Positions 10,231 to 18,630 of a stretch of DNA of 64,000 nt are shown here, piece by piece. Made by a program: the position numbers and the translations under genes. Numbering within the stretch: position 1 is the first letter of the stretch; every line of letters begins with the position of its first letter. The notes beneath the pieces were generated by a model. The model saw only the letters and a program-made list of their open reading frames with translations. It made no database searches and had not been told where the DNA came from. Origin of the DNA: Prorocentrum cordatum (lineage: Eukaryota > Sar > Dinophyceae > Prorocentrales > Prorocentraceae); contig CAUYUJ010016066.1 in the NCBI GenBank assembly GCA_963575745.1, positions 196,001 to 260,000 on the forward strand, given 5' to 3'.

Positions 10231-10601
10231 TGGTGGGCACTTGCGGTGTTTGGAATTACAGCATGCAAGTGATCATGTAAGCCACGAGCGTTTTCTTGTA
10301 CAGAAGAATTACGTGTGAAGAGGCTGGAGATCATGCACATGGCTTTCATGAATGACATCCACGGCGTGGCCGTGGTCGTACTGTACTCGTAGTTGGCGTT
10401 GCCGCCGACTCCTCCATCAACTTTGCCGATCCGACTCGTCACGTCGGCGGACGCGGAGCGGGTAACTTCGACAATGGTGGATTCGTCGGGTACACGTAGA
10501 TCATACCCTGCACTACGATCAAAGCGCAGATGATGTACGTAGGCAAAGCCATCCTCGGGACCGCGAGGGCGACCAGTCTGTGCGTGGTACGTGAAGCCCA
10601 C
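10200..10601 (-). CDS. integrase C-terminal region / linker of the LTR element
   Basis: This frame carries on after the integrase core: the 10,519-11,940 frame turns Arg-rich near 10,690, and sense coding appears to move here (DGFAYVHHLRFDRSAGYDL). It probably covers the variable C-terminal end of integrase and the linker to the next polyprotein segment. The last ~30 residues overlap the next frame and are likely non-coding. Confidence 0.4.
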   Translation of the reverse strand: MGFTYHAQTGRPRGPEDGFAYVHHLRFDRSAGYDLRVPDESTIVEVTRSASADVTSRIGKVDGGVGGNANYEYSTTTATPWMSFMKAMCMISSLFTRNSSVQENARGLHDHLHAVIPNTASAHQWSSRRRQSG

Positions 10602-11940
10602 GCGGTCGTCGTCCTTGGCGTTCGGGTCGTAGCCGGCGTCGTAGGCGACGGCCCAGCCGTCGAGGTGGAGCGGCGGTGCCTGGCAAGGGGCGAGAAGTAG
10701 ATGCCTTGACCTCGTCGCGTGCCTCGGGGTTGTGATGTCGCAGGGAGCCGTCTTTCACAGGGTAGGTGAACTTGCCGTCGGGGATGATGATATCTTTGAC
10801 TCTGTGTACGTGACACAGGTCACCGTCTGGCTTTTTGGGGCATGAAGCCGTATCCAAGACAAGATAATCACCATACCATCGTCCGCCGGAGTGTAAATGG
10901 TAACCCATGAATAACCCTTCCCGAGTATTCTCTTTGAACTTTGCAGTCTCTTTATTGATCTCGGGATTGAGGCATTTCCAAAAGATCCGAGCGCCACATG
11001 GGATGCAGTGCCCGGGGAAACTCTCACCAAAACGTATCTTATGAGCTGTCTTTTCAGCGTGCTCATCGCTAAGGGCGGCGACGCCCGTATATGCATGCAC
11101 AAAGCTATGTCCACGACAAAAGGCTTGCATGGCTTCTTTCCACCACTCGTGTCCCAGACTGGACACGTGCAACACAGCTCTCGTACCAAGGATGACGATC
11201 TTGACAATGCGCTCAATCAATCCATTCGTTTGTGGACGATGAGGGGTACTAGTGTCATGTCTCCATCCCAGTTGGCGGCGTGCCTTCTGAAGCTCTCCAG
11301 CACTATCTGTGTATATTTGCTTCGCCTCATCGTTTGCGGCGATGAACTGCTGGAAGGATGCCTTTGTAGTAGCTGCGTCTTTATGTAATGCTGGGTACGC
11401 CATGAAGATGCCGGTGTATCTATCCAGGACGACAAGTGCGTATTTGTCACCATACTTGTCAGCGGTATCGTCTTTGGCCAAGACGATATGGTCGGCAGTT
11501 AGAGCCTCCCCGGACTTCTTCGGGACGAAAGCCTCGTCGGCTGTGTCCTCGTCGGTGGGGTCTGTCGGTGGATGTGGTTTGTGCTGTCGTCGGCGCGGAG
11601 CGTTCTGCGCCATCGTACGAGAGCAAATCTCACAGTCTGGATGTTTCGGGCTGTGAGTCATGTAATGCATAGGGTCGATCGGTTTCTTCTGTCTGTTTGG
11701 AAGAACGCGATCGCTATCGTGGTGCACTGTGATGGGCGTCTCCATCGGCAGATCCTCGAGGGAGGTCGACGTGATGTCGGTATCTGCTTGAGCTGTCTGT
11801 AGCCCCCCCGCATGTGGGAGGAGAACACTGCATCTGAGACGTAAGCGAGTCGGTGTGTGTATCCACGCTGGGCTCGGCATTATTTGTGTCGGGAGGTTCT
11901 TCGACCGTGGCGGTCCGTGCTCCTCCTCCCTCGCCGACAT
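10519..11940 (-). CDS. DDE integrase of the LTR element
   Basis: A retroviral-type integrase that would insert the cDNA copy into chromosomes. In this 473-residue frame, an HHCC-like zinc-binding block (H92/H96/H100, C103, C106 in HYMTHSPKHPDCEIC) is followed by the catalytic core: D150 in LTADHIVL, D212 in IYTDSAGEL and E243 in PHRPQTNGLIERIV. The D-to-E spacing is about 30 residues, close to the usual DD35E. The fold continues to about residue 390 (FKENTREGLFMGYHLHSGGR). The first ~65 residues overlap the protease ORF in another frame and are doubtful, as is the Arg-rich tail. Its position after protease and Gag matches Ty1/copia order. Confidence 0.82.
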   Translation of the reverse strand: MSAREEEHGPPRSKNLPTQIMPSPAWIHTPTRLRLRCSVLLPHAGGLQTAQADTDITSTSLEDLPMETPITVHHDSDRVLPNRQKKPIDPMHYMTHSPKHPDCEICSRTMAQNAPRRRQHKPHPPTDPTDEDTADEAFVPKKSGEALTADHIVLAKDDTADKYGDKYALVVLDRYTGIFMAYPALHKDAATTKASFQQFIAANDEAKQIYTDSAGELQKARRQLGWRHDTSTPHRPQTNGLIERIVKIVILGTRAVLHVSSLGHEWWKEAMQAFCRGHSFVHAYTGVAALSDEHAEKTAHKIRFGESFPGHCIPCGARIFWKCLNPEINKETAKFKENTREGLFMGYHLHSGGRWYGDYLVLDTASCPKKPDGDLCHVHRVKDIIIPDGKFTYPVKDGSLRHHNPEARDEVKASTSRPLPGTAAPPRRLGRRLRRRLRPERQGRRPRGLHVPRTDWSPSRSRGWLCLRTSSAL

Positions 11941-12583
11941 GTGGTCTCTTGGGACAGGTCCCTATGTGGGGCCGCAGCTCATCTGTAGGTGGTGACTGGT
12001 CTGTAGTTTTGCAACGCCAGCATATGTCGTTGCAGCGGGCGGATGAACGCTTGCGCTGACGACGTCTGGGTGCTGACGAAGTGCACAATCGTGGTGGTGG
12101 TATCATCACCAAGTCGTCGAGTCGTAATTCTGGTACTCTGTTGTTGACGGGAACCCTATACCATTGCCCCCCCGGATCCTGAAGCAAGTAGCCCAGCTCT
12201 GGATCCCAAAGCTGCCGAAAGCCATCAACTTCAATCAATTGTCCAACTGATAACAATGATGGGCAATCTGGCAAGGCGAGGGCTGAACTCTTCAAGCCCA
12301 CTTCAGGTAGCTGTATGTCGTAGTGCTCGTTGACAGTACGATCACCATTGGCGGTCTCCAGAATATGCTCCTCGCGAATAGATATGCGATCCGATTCGGT
12401 CTGTGTCAGCTCGTTTTTATCCTGAATATGGCGCGCAGATCCACTGTCGAGAACCCAGGAGCGTGTCAGCGCAGCGGCCGAGCGTGGAGGGTCGACTTGC
12501 GAAGTCATTGTCGTCTTCTGGCGTGTCTCTGAGGACTCTATGGTAGAGTCGTCGGAATCTGGAATCGCAATTGGTGTGACCAC
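11714..12583 (-). CDS. retropepsin-like aspartic protease of the LTR element
   Basis: An open frame of 289 residues with the active-site block SWVLDSGSARHI, in which D46 is the candidate catalytic Asp of a copia-type protease that would cut the polyprotein. About 30 residues on, ILETANGD and the strand LPDCPSLLSVGQLIEVDGF fit the second half of the fold. Further on are two Cys pairs (CNDICWRC), then a Pro/Thr/Ser-rich linker towards the integrase. The first residues overlap the RS-rich Gag tail, so the true junction is a frameshift near 12,560. Confidence 0.72.
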   Translation of the reverse strand: MVTPIAIPDSDDSTIESSETRQKTTMTSQVDPPRSAAALTRSWVLDSGSARHIQDKNELTQTESDRISIREEHILETANGDRTVNEHYDIQLPEVGLKSSALALPDCPSLLSVGQLIEVDGFRQLWDPELGYLLQDPGGQWYRVPVNNRVPELRLDDLVMIPPPRLCTSSAPRRRQRKRSSARCNDICWRCKTTDQSPPTDELRPHIGTCPKRPHVGEGGGARTATVEEPPDTNNAEPSVDTHTDSLTSQMQCSPPTCGGATDSSSRYRHHVDLPRGSADGDAHHSAPR

Positions 12584-13195
12584 CGACCCCTGTCGTGTCG
12601 GTAGTCATGTAGATCTTTATGCCATAACTTTGCCTCCCGTTGACAACGTTGTAGGGCGTCTGCGCTCTGTTTCCACCACCATTGTGGCAACGGGTCTGGT
12701 ACTTTAACAATGTCGCCCTCGTTCGGCTTCTCCATCCACTTGTCCAGAGTGGACTTGCCGGAAACGGTGTGCGGGTAGTATTCCGCGTTATGTGTGTCGA
12801 AACGTATCCGACGCCGTGGTTTGGTAGATGTTGTAGTGGCCTTATTGGCGGCCATGAGAGTCTTGTCACGTATGACGTAGCTGCGGTCGGAGTGGCGAGA
12901 GCGGCGGTAGTTGGCAGGAGAGCGTGCCCTGAACTTGGGGGAACCACGGGGCGAACCGCGGCTCGTGGAACGTCGGTCACGTCCTCTGTCGCTGCCGTAT
13001 GATCTATCGCGGCCACGTGGGCTGCCACGTCCTCCGCCACGGCCGTCTCGTCCTCGAGAGGAAGATCGCGAAGATCTGTCGTAACGACTTCTCGACTGGC
13101 TGCGAGAGTCGGGAGACCTTCTGGAGGATGATCGAGAGCGATCGTATTTGGCGTCGGTGGTCACGTCTTTGGTGTGGGTCTTTTGCGTGGCGGAA
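12538..13195 (-). CDS. Gag tail: Arg/Ser-rich nucleic-acid-binding region
   Basis: After a frameshift near 13,190 the Gag chain continues as an Arg-Ser-Asp repeat region (SRSSSRRSPDSRSQSRSRYD and beyond), then Gly/Arg-rich, then a Trp-rich end (LPQWWWKQSADALQRCQREA). The RS-rich stretch probably binds RNA next to the zinc fingers. It resembles SR-protein tails, but its position inside a retroelement makes a host splicing factor unlikely. Confidence 0.55.
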
Positions 13196-15055
13196 CCCCC
13201 CGCGTTGTGGAGAGCGTTGGCTCCCCGATCCGCGGGGCGGCGGTCGGCCGCGACTGTCCTGACTGGGGGTCCGTGGGCGACTCGGGCTTCGCTCGGGTGT
13301 CTTCGCACCAGGTGCGAGGTGAGCGTATTTGCATGTGTCGCCTTTGGTGCACTTGTTCTGTGCGAAGTCTCTGCGCTGCGCCATGTGTGGGAAGTTGCAC
13401 TTGTCGCCTCTGGCGCAGGTGTTGCGCTTGGCGAACTCGAAGCAAAATGGCTTCGATGCTGGCTTCTTGGGATTCGCAGGGGCTGAAACGCTGCGGCGAG
13501 AGTTGCCGCCAGCGGTCGATGCTCTGGAAGATCTGCTGCTCTTCCAATCCCTGGAGAAGGTATGCAAAGCCTTGCATCGCTCACCATTGCGACAATTGCC
13601 TTTCTTCCAGGCGGCGCATACATGTACTTGGGAACGAGTCTCGTGTTCGTACCGTAACTTATCTGGATTCTTTTCCAGTTGTTTAAGCTCCAGTACGTCC
13701 AGGACGCACTGTCGGAGCCAATCATAGGTACGATTCGGGTCGCTGGTCTTCATGCGCTGGTATTCGTACATATCTTGTTTCACCCAGGCATGTCGGCGAA
13801 TCTGTGTGCGAAACAGAGATTCCAAAATCTTTGGGTCGGGTGCCTCTCGGCACTCCAACAGTAAAGCGTCCCAATCAGTAATGGAACGTTGCAAATCTTC
13901 ATCTCTCATCCTCAGTTCTTTGAGGCGCTCGAAGTCATGCAGGTCGTCATCAACCTCTGTCGCTTTGTAGGACTGAAGGATGTGCCAGTAGATTTGGCGT
14001 CCTTTGAGCATGCGTCCTGCTTTGTGCTCTCTGGTTTCGATGAGCCTGATCTGGTAACGCAAGTCTGAGGATAAGATGTCGGTGAGAGCAGTAGCGAGTT
14101 TGCAATCGATGCTCTCGAAGTCTCCACTGTCTTGTAAGTCCTCGAAGGTACATTCGGGCTGTTCAGCCACGGATAGGAAGGCATATGCTTTGGATGGTCG
14201 CCCTGCGGCGGCTCCAAAATTCTTCCGTACCTTTTGCTGCCGCTCAAGCAGCTGCGTGATCTTAGGCAAGACAGGGACTCGGACGGTGTCTGACTCCTTG
14301 ATAGGAGTAGTAGTATTGACCGAAACCGCAGACAATGGTTGTGAAGGTATCGGTACACCATCGGTAGTTGGTTCTGTGCGCACAGGAGACACGTGGCGTG
14401 TCTGTGCTGAAGCTGCCGCGGAGGCTGCTCCTGGTGACGTACGTCGTTGTTGTCCTGCAGAAGCGTGTGGTGCTTCTGCGGACGCTGCCGTCGGCCTGTG
14501 CAGGTCGGTTGCAGGTTGAAGGTGAAGTATGGTGTCGTTGGTGTGGTCAATCAGCTGATTTGTCCAGCTCGTCATATCTTCATGTATCTGGTCCACCTTT
14601 TCGCGTGTGTACTCATCAGAATCCCGAGAGCGTTGTGAATGCCGGTCAAGTCGTTGCTCGTAGGCTCGGAGACGGGCGTTGTGCGCCTCTAACTCACTGT
14701 CCAGACGTGCGAGGTGCTCCTCGACACGTACCTTGTCCGTATCTCTCTCACGAATGACCTGGGGGAGCTCAGACTGCGTGTGGTCCGCCGCCTTCTCAAC
14801 CTCCTGCAACCTGTCAGTGAGGCGGGCGAAATCGTAAACCGTGGGGGGAGAATCCAGCTGGCCAGTCTGGGCTCGTCCGACACGCAACTCTGCCAGGGCG
14901 TCCTCTACACCAGGAAAACGCTGCTCCATGTCAGAGATCCGGTTAGCGAGTGGCTGCACGACAGCGTTGGTCGCAGTGTGCTTCGGTGCGAAGCGTCGCC
15001 GTAGTGTGGTCCGTGTGGGAGCGAAGATCGTTGATCTGAGACTGAACGTCGCCAA
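13004..15055 (-). CDS. Gag of the LTR element, with CCCH zinc fingers
   Basis: The main Gag frame, 683 residues. The first half is predicted coiled coil (QEVEKAADHTQSELPQVI, EEHLARLDSELEAHNARLRA). Residues ~270-470 have the helical, Trp/Leu-rich character of a copia capsid domain (GRQIYWHILQSYKATEVDDD, HAWVKQDMYEYQRM). Near residue 490 come two CCCH fingers (CX7CX5CX3H and CX8CX5CX3H) and a third lacking its first Cys. Ty1/copia Gags normally end in a CCHC knuckle, so CCCH fingers are unusual. The first ~25 and last ~60 residues are probably out of frame; flanking frames take over near 15,000 and 13,190. Confidence 0.72.
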   Translation of the reverse strand: MATFSLRSTIFAPTRTTLRRRFAPKHTATNAVVQPLANRISDMEQRFPGVEDALAELRVGRAQTGQLDSPPTVYDFARLTDRLQEVEKAADHTQSELPQVIRERDTDKVRVEEHLARLDSELEAHNARLRAYEQRLDRHSQRSRDSDEYTREKVDQIHEDMTSWTNQLIDHTNDTILHLQPATDLHRPTAASAEAPHASAGQQRRTSPGAASAAASAQTRHVSPVRTEPTTDGVPIPSQPLSAVSVNTTTPIKESDTVRVPVLPKITQLLERQQKVRKNFGAAAGRPSKAYAFLSVAEQPECTFEDLQDSGDFESIDCKLATALTDILSSDLRYQIRLIETREHKAGRMLKGRQIYWHILQSYKATEVDDDLHDFERLKELRMRDEDLQRSITDWDALLLECREAPDPKILESLFRTQIRRHAWVKQDMYEYQRMKTSDPNRTYDWLRQCVLDVLELKQLEKNPDKLRYEHETRSQVHVCAAWKKGNCRNGERCKALHTFSRDWKSSRSSRASTAGGNSRRSVSAPANPKKPASKPFCFEFAKRNTCARGDKCNFPHMAQRRDFAQNKCTKGDTCKYAHLAPGAKTPERSPSRPRTPSQDSRGRPPPRGSGSQRSPQRGGFRHAKDPHQRRDHRRQIRSLSIILQKVSRLSQPVEKSLRQIFAIFLSRTRRPWRRTWQPTWPR

Positions 15056-15626
15056 GGTCGGTGGCCTCGGCTGGTGGTGGTCGGTTGCGGAGCTGGTCGT
15101 GGATCTCGTCGTGGAGGATCCTGACTGCTGAAACGCCTGTGCCGCGTACGATCACAAGCTGTTGCTCCATCTGCGCAAGGTAGTTGCGCAGGTTCTCGAC
15201 CGTCGCCGATCGTTCACCTGAGTGTGACATCTCACGGTCAACCTGGTGCTGCAGCTCACCTAAGATGCGGCGATCTTCAGCGATCCTAGAATCGATAATC
15301 ACTAAGGCGCCGTCGAGATCTTGGCGTAGAGCAGCGGTGTTGGCAGCGTTCGTCTGAACGCTCTGCGTCAGTCCAGAGTACTGCCTGGACACGAAGGTTT
15401 CAACCTGGTCTCTGAGCTCAGCTATTTCGCCTGCAGCGGACGTTACCGCCGGCTGGTCGTCTGAGATGGGGAACGTTAGCTTCCCTCTGCGCCCTCTCGC
15501 GAGGAGTGCATGGCCTCTGCGAGGCAGCGCGCGGGCTCGACCTTCTCTCGTCGTATAGGCCTGTGGCCCCGCGACGGTTACGCAAGGACGAGCTGCGGCT
15601 AGGGCCGTGTATGTGTGGTGTCTCAT
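14943..15626 (-). CDS. Gag N-terminal coiled-coil segment
   Basis: This frame supplies the sense coding between about 15,490 and 15,000: GEIAELRDQVETFVSRQYSG, then NLRNYLAQMEQQLVIV, a heptad-like coiled coil that leads into the main Gag frame. The first ~45 residues (Arg/Ala/Gly-rich) are a shadow of the preceding frame. Two frameshifts in 700 bp suggest decay or read errors. Confidence 0.5.
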   Translation of the reverse strand: MRHHTYTALAAARPCVTVAGPQAYTTREGRARALPRRGHALLARGRRGKLTFPISDDQPAVTSAAGEIAELRDQVETFVSRQYSGLTQSVQTNAANTAALRQDLDGALVIIDSRIAEDRRILGELQHQVDREMSHSGERSATVENLRNYLAQMEQQLVIVRGTGVSAVRILHDEIHDQLRNRPPPAEATDLGDVQSQINDLRSHTDHTTATLRTEAHCDQRCRAATR

Positions 15627-16023
15627 GAGATGATACCAGGGGATACTGCGTCTGCGGCTGTGCCGCCACTGGTCTACTGAGTTCCTCGAAGGTGGCTACG
15701 TGCTCCGCTACAGGAACGGTCGCAGGGCTAGTCATGCCAGCACCTGTGGCCCATCGGCGGTTAGCGCGAAAGCGCCCTGGAGTATCAGGACCAGTGGGGC
15801 TTGCGCCCGACGCAGTTGGGATTGCTCCCGACGGAGGAGGAGATGGAGGATCGAAGGTAGGCGTGTGGAATTCTCTACTGCCTGCCCCTATTCCTTCTCC
15901 TGTCCCCCCGCGGGCGGCGTGGCGGTGAAGTTCAGCAGCTAGCCGCGCCTCGGGTCCGTCGGAGCTGGGGGGGGGGGGTACCTGGGACATCTGCGCGGTC
16001 CACATGAAGGCTCTCCAACTCAT
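15418..16023 (-). CDS. Gag N-terminus, proline/serine-rich
   Basis: The first frame after the 5' LTR. Translation may start at the ATG at 16,021-16,023 (MSWRAFMWTAQMSQ); the open frame itself extends back into the LTR without support. The product is Pro/Ser/Thr/Arg-rich and looks disordered. Its last ~30 residues, from about 15,500, are out of frame, and the coding passes to 14,943-15,626. Confidence 0.45.
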   Translation of the reverse strand: MSWRAFMWTAQMSQVPPPPSSDGPEARLAAELHRHAARGGTGEGIGAGSREFHTPTFDPPSPPPSGAIPTASGASPTGPDTPGRFRANRRWATGAGMTSPATVPVAEHVATFEELSRPVAAQPQTQYPLVSSHETPHIHGPSRSSSLRNRRGATGLYDERRSSPRAASQRPCTPRERAQREANVPHLRRPAGGNVRCRRNS

Positions 16024-16160
16024 CGCCGAACCGTCGCGCCGTCGGAGAGCTCGGACGCGAGGCCCCGATGGACCCCTTACGGCGAATGCGCCGCTTGGGT
16101 TCCATCGAGGCCGCGTGCGAGATCGCGACGCGAGGTTCGATGAACTGTGAGCTTTAAAGG

Positions 16161-16170
16161 GCTGATAACC
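16161..16170 (-). promoter_or_regulatory. candidate tRNA primer-binding site
   Basis: On the minus strand the bases right after the 5' LTR read GGTTATCAGC. This resembles the TGGTATCAGAGC site complementary to initiator tRNA-Met in plant copia elements, with one extra T. The dinoflagellate tRNA sequence is not available here, so the match is only suggestive. Confidence 0.45.
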
Positions 16171-16366
16171 TGTGTATGGGGTTAGAGTACAAAGGTACAG
16201 AACCCCTGATCCGTTGGTAGAGGAAAGGAGGGACATATGGATATCTTTTCCTCCTGCACGATCAAAGGTCTGATCGATCTAGTCCAATACCTGAGCCCAA
16301 TCGGCCAGGCGCAGGAGAGGTGAGGATAATGAGTATATATGAGGGTATTATACGGTTCTATTCACA
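16171..16366 (-). repeat. LTR (5' LTR in element orientation)
   Basis: This 196-bp partner of 2,049-2,245 should hold the promoter for the minus-strand transcript. It contains AT-rich stretches (GTATATATGAGGGTATTATA on the plus strand) that could serve as core promoter or polyadenylation signals. The AGAAC duplication at 16,367-16,371 ends the element. Confidence 0.9.
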
Positions 16367-16371
16367 AGAAC

Positions 16372-17370
16372 ACGAGAAAACGAAAAAACTAACAAGGGCC
16401 CGAGGGCAATTTGGCACCACGACCCAGGGGCCGAGAAAACAAGAAAACGAGATCACGAACCAGGGCCCGAAAAAAACAACACAAACAACAAAAGCCGAGA
16501 CAACGGGAGAACAACACAAGAAAACAAGACAACGAACCAGGGTCAGAGAAAACGAGACCACGACCCACAGGTCGAGGAAAAGAGAAAACAAACCAAAGTC
16601 CGAGCAAACAAGGCCACGACTCAAGGGCACAGAAAACGCGAAAACGAACCAGGGACCGAGAAAACACGACCACGACCCAGGGGCGAGAAAACGAGAAAAC
16701 GATAAGAGGAATCAAGGCTCGAGAAAACGAGACCACGAAGCAGGGGCCGAGAAAACAAGAAAACGAAAACAACGAACCAGAACAGAGAAAACGAGGCCAC
16801 GACCCAGGGGCCTAGAAAACAAACTAAACGAGAAAACAAACCAGGGTCCAAGAAAACTAGACCACGACCCAGGAGCCGATGAAATGAGAAAACGCGAAAA
16901 CGACCCACGACCCAGGGGCCGAGATCACCAGAAAACGCTTGGTTCGAGAAAAAGAGACCACGACCCAGGAGCCGAGAAAACGAAGAAACGATAAAACGAA
17001 GCAGGGTCAGAGAAAACGAGACCACGACCCAGGGGCCGAGAAAACGAGAAAACGAGAAAACAAAACAGCGAACCAAGGGCCGAGAAAACAAGACAAACAT
17101 TCAGGGGCCAAGAAAACGAGACAACGAACAGGGGCCCGAGAAACCGGGACCACGACCCAGGGGCCGAGGCAACGAGAAAACGAGAACTCGAACCAGGATC
17201 AGAGAAAACGAGACCGCGACCCAGGAGCCGAAAACACGAGAAAAAAAAACGAACCAGGGGCAGAGAAAATGAGACAACGATGAAAAAGGAATCAGGGCCC
17301 GAGAAAACGAGACTACGAACCAGGGGCCGAGAAAACAAGAGAACAAGAAAACGAACCAGGGGTCGACGTT
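16372..17370. repeat. 56-bp satellite array, right arm
   Basis: Continues the 28+28-bp satellite of 533-2,048 in the same orientation after the LTR element. Some blocks match across the insertion: 'gacaaacattcaggggccaa' occurs at about 1,735 and 17,090, suggesting higher-order repeats within the array. Confidence 0.9.
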
Positions 17371-17440
17371 ATTCTCCAATTCGTTCTGTAGTGCTGCGGT
17401 GCGCACCTGTCGTCAGGGATTCCGTCATGTTGCCAGAGCC

Positions 17441-17790
17441 CCAGAAGGGAGAGGGGAGGAGGTAGCTTCGGAAGCCCCCCCCTTTGCACAAGAGGGGAGG
17501 GGGGTAGCTTGAAGCCGCCCCCCCTGTGTCCAAACCAAAACAGGAAGGAGGGGAGGGTAGCTTCCGAAGCCCCCCCCCTTGAAAGGGAAGCCCGGGCTCA
17601 CCTTCTGCTCCAGAAAAGGGAGGGGGGGGGATAGCTTCGAAGCCCCCACCACTTTAGCCAGGGCCCCCCTAGCTTAGAAACCCTTACAGAAGGGAGGGGG
17701 GAGTAGCTTCGGAAGACCCCCCCTTTTCGAAGGAAGGGGGGGGGGGGTAGCTTGAAGCTGGGTCTCCCCTTTTAGTCTTGAGTTCCGTAC
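17441..17790. repeat. G/C-run minisatellite with TAGCTTCGGAAGC cores
   Basis: Repeats of GGGAGGGGGGTAGCTTC and GGAAGCCCCCCCC, each core being nearly palindromic. It is the counterpart of 1-330 on the other side of the satellite. The 70 bp between the satellite and this block holds nothing recognisable. Confidence 0.7.
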
Positions 17791-17837
17791 GGGCGCGCTC
17801 TTACGTATATTCTAATAAGGAATAAGGAGAGGATTAG

Positions 17838-18133
17838 GAGGAGGAGGAGGAGGAGGAGGCGGAGGCGGAGGAGGAGGAATAGAGGGAGGGGAGGGAGGCG
17901 AGCGAGGGAGGGAGAGGAGGGAGGGAGGGAGGGAGGAGGAGGGAGGAGGGAGGGAGGGAGGAGGAGGAGGAGGAGGAGGAGGGAGGGAGGAGGAGGAGGA
18001 GGAGGAGGAGGAAGGAGGAGGAAAGGAGGAGGAGGAGGAGGAGGAGGAGGAGGAGGAGGAGGAAAAGGAGGAGGAGGAGGAGGGGAGGAGGAGGAGGAGG
18101 AGGAGGAGGAGGAGGAGGAGGAGGAGGAGGAGC
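17838..18133. repeat. GGA/GAG microsatellite
   Basis: Nearly pure (GGA)n with occasional GGGA and GGC variants, purines on the plus strand. It is one of about a dozen GGA or CCT arrays in the window. It abuts the GC-rich 3' part of the coiled-coil gene fragment, and its poly-Ser/Leu/Pro ORFs are artefacts. Confidence 0.95.
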
Positions 18134-18241
18134 CGCGCCCATGTCGAGCGCGAGCTCGGCAGAGGGCTCCCCCCCGCCGCGCCCGACGCCGAGCGGCCCG
18201 CCGCAAGCCGCCCGCTGCGGCGAGTGCTGGCCTCCGCTCAC

Positions 18242-18409
18242 CGTGCGGGCCTCCCGTCCAAGGAGGCGGCCAGCAGGCGAGCCTGGCGGGCCGCCCCCTC
18301 GAGCGCGCCGGCCAGCTGCTCCGCCTCCCGGGCCTCGGCGGCGGCCTCCGCCGCGGCGGCGGCGCCGCGCCAGCCCCCGCGGGTGGCCTCCTGGAGCGCG
18401 GCAGCGCTG
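18242..18409 (-). CDS. coiled-coil protein, exon 3 (fragment)
   Basis: On the minus strand the segment starts after ATCAG and ends at a consensus donor, GCACG|GTGAGC. It encodes an Ala/Glu/Arg-rich helix, AAALQEATRGGWRGAAAAAE followed by AREAEQLAGALEGAARQARL. Joined to 18,631-19,180, the reading frame is kept. Downstream exons would lie below 18,242, but only a GC-rich stretch and the GGA array follow, so the 3' end is not seen. Confidence 0.5.
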
Positions 18410-18630
18410 CTGATCTCAGGCGTGGTCACGAAGCTCGGGCGCGGCCACAGAGGCGAGGGGCGGCGTGCTGATCCTCTGAGGTTTGCTGGCCATGCCTGAG
18501 GCCGCGCTTGGGGGTGCAAGTGCCCATGGTCAGGCACGTAGGGAAGAATGACAAGTGCATGTTCAACCATGTTCAGCACGGATGCTGGCAGTGCACACCG
18601 CTCCCAGGAGGTCACGCTTGAGATTGGCAC

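Larger units (their letters stand above)
2049..16366 (-). mobile_element. 14.3-kb LTR retrotransposon lacking a recognisable RT
   Basis: Two direct repeats of 197 and 196 bp, starting TGTGTATGG and ending TTCTATTCRCA, bound the element and are flanked by the 5-bp duplication AGAAC (2,044-2,048 and 16,367-16,371). The polypurine tract lies next to the left LTR and a candidate primer site next to the right LTR, so the element reads on the minus strand. In that direction it encodes Gag with CCCH fingers, an aspartic protease (WVLDSGSARH) and a DDE integrase: the Ty1/copia order up to integrase. I see no RT YxDD motif and no RNase H; about 7.5 kb of other coding sequence follows. The LTRs differ at about nine positions and the reading frame shifts between segments, so this copy is moderately old or contains sequencing indels. 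Confidence 0.88.

Noticed and set aside
3661-10601. Reverse transcriptase in the long post-integrase ORFs
   Set aside because: Looked for YxDD, the D-containing AFL block and RNase H D/E/D motifs in every minus-strand frame; none found. A very divergent RT cannot be excluded by eye.
16024-16236. Gag start inside the LTR
   Set aside because: The open frame begins within the LTR, but the transcript and primer-site layout make the first ATG after the LTR (16,023) more plausible.
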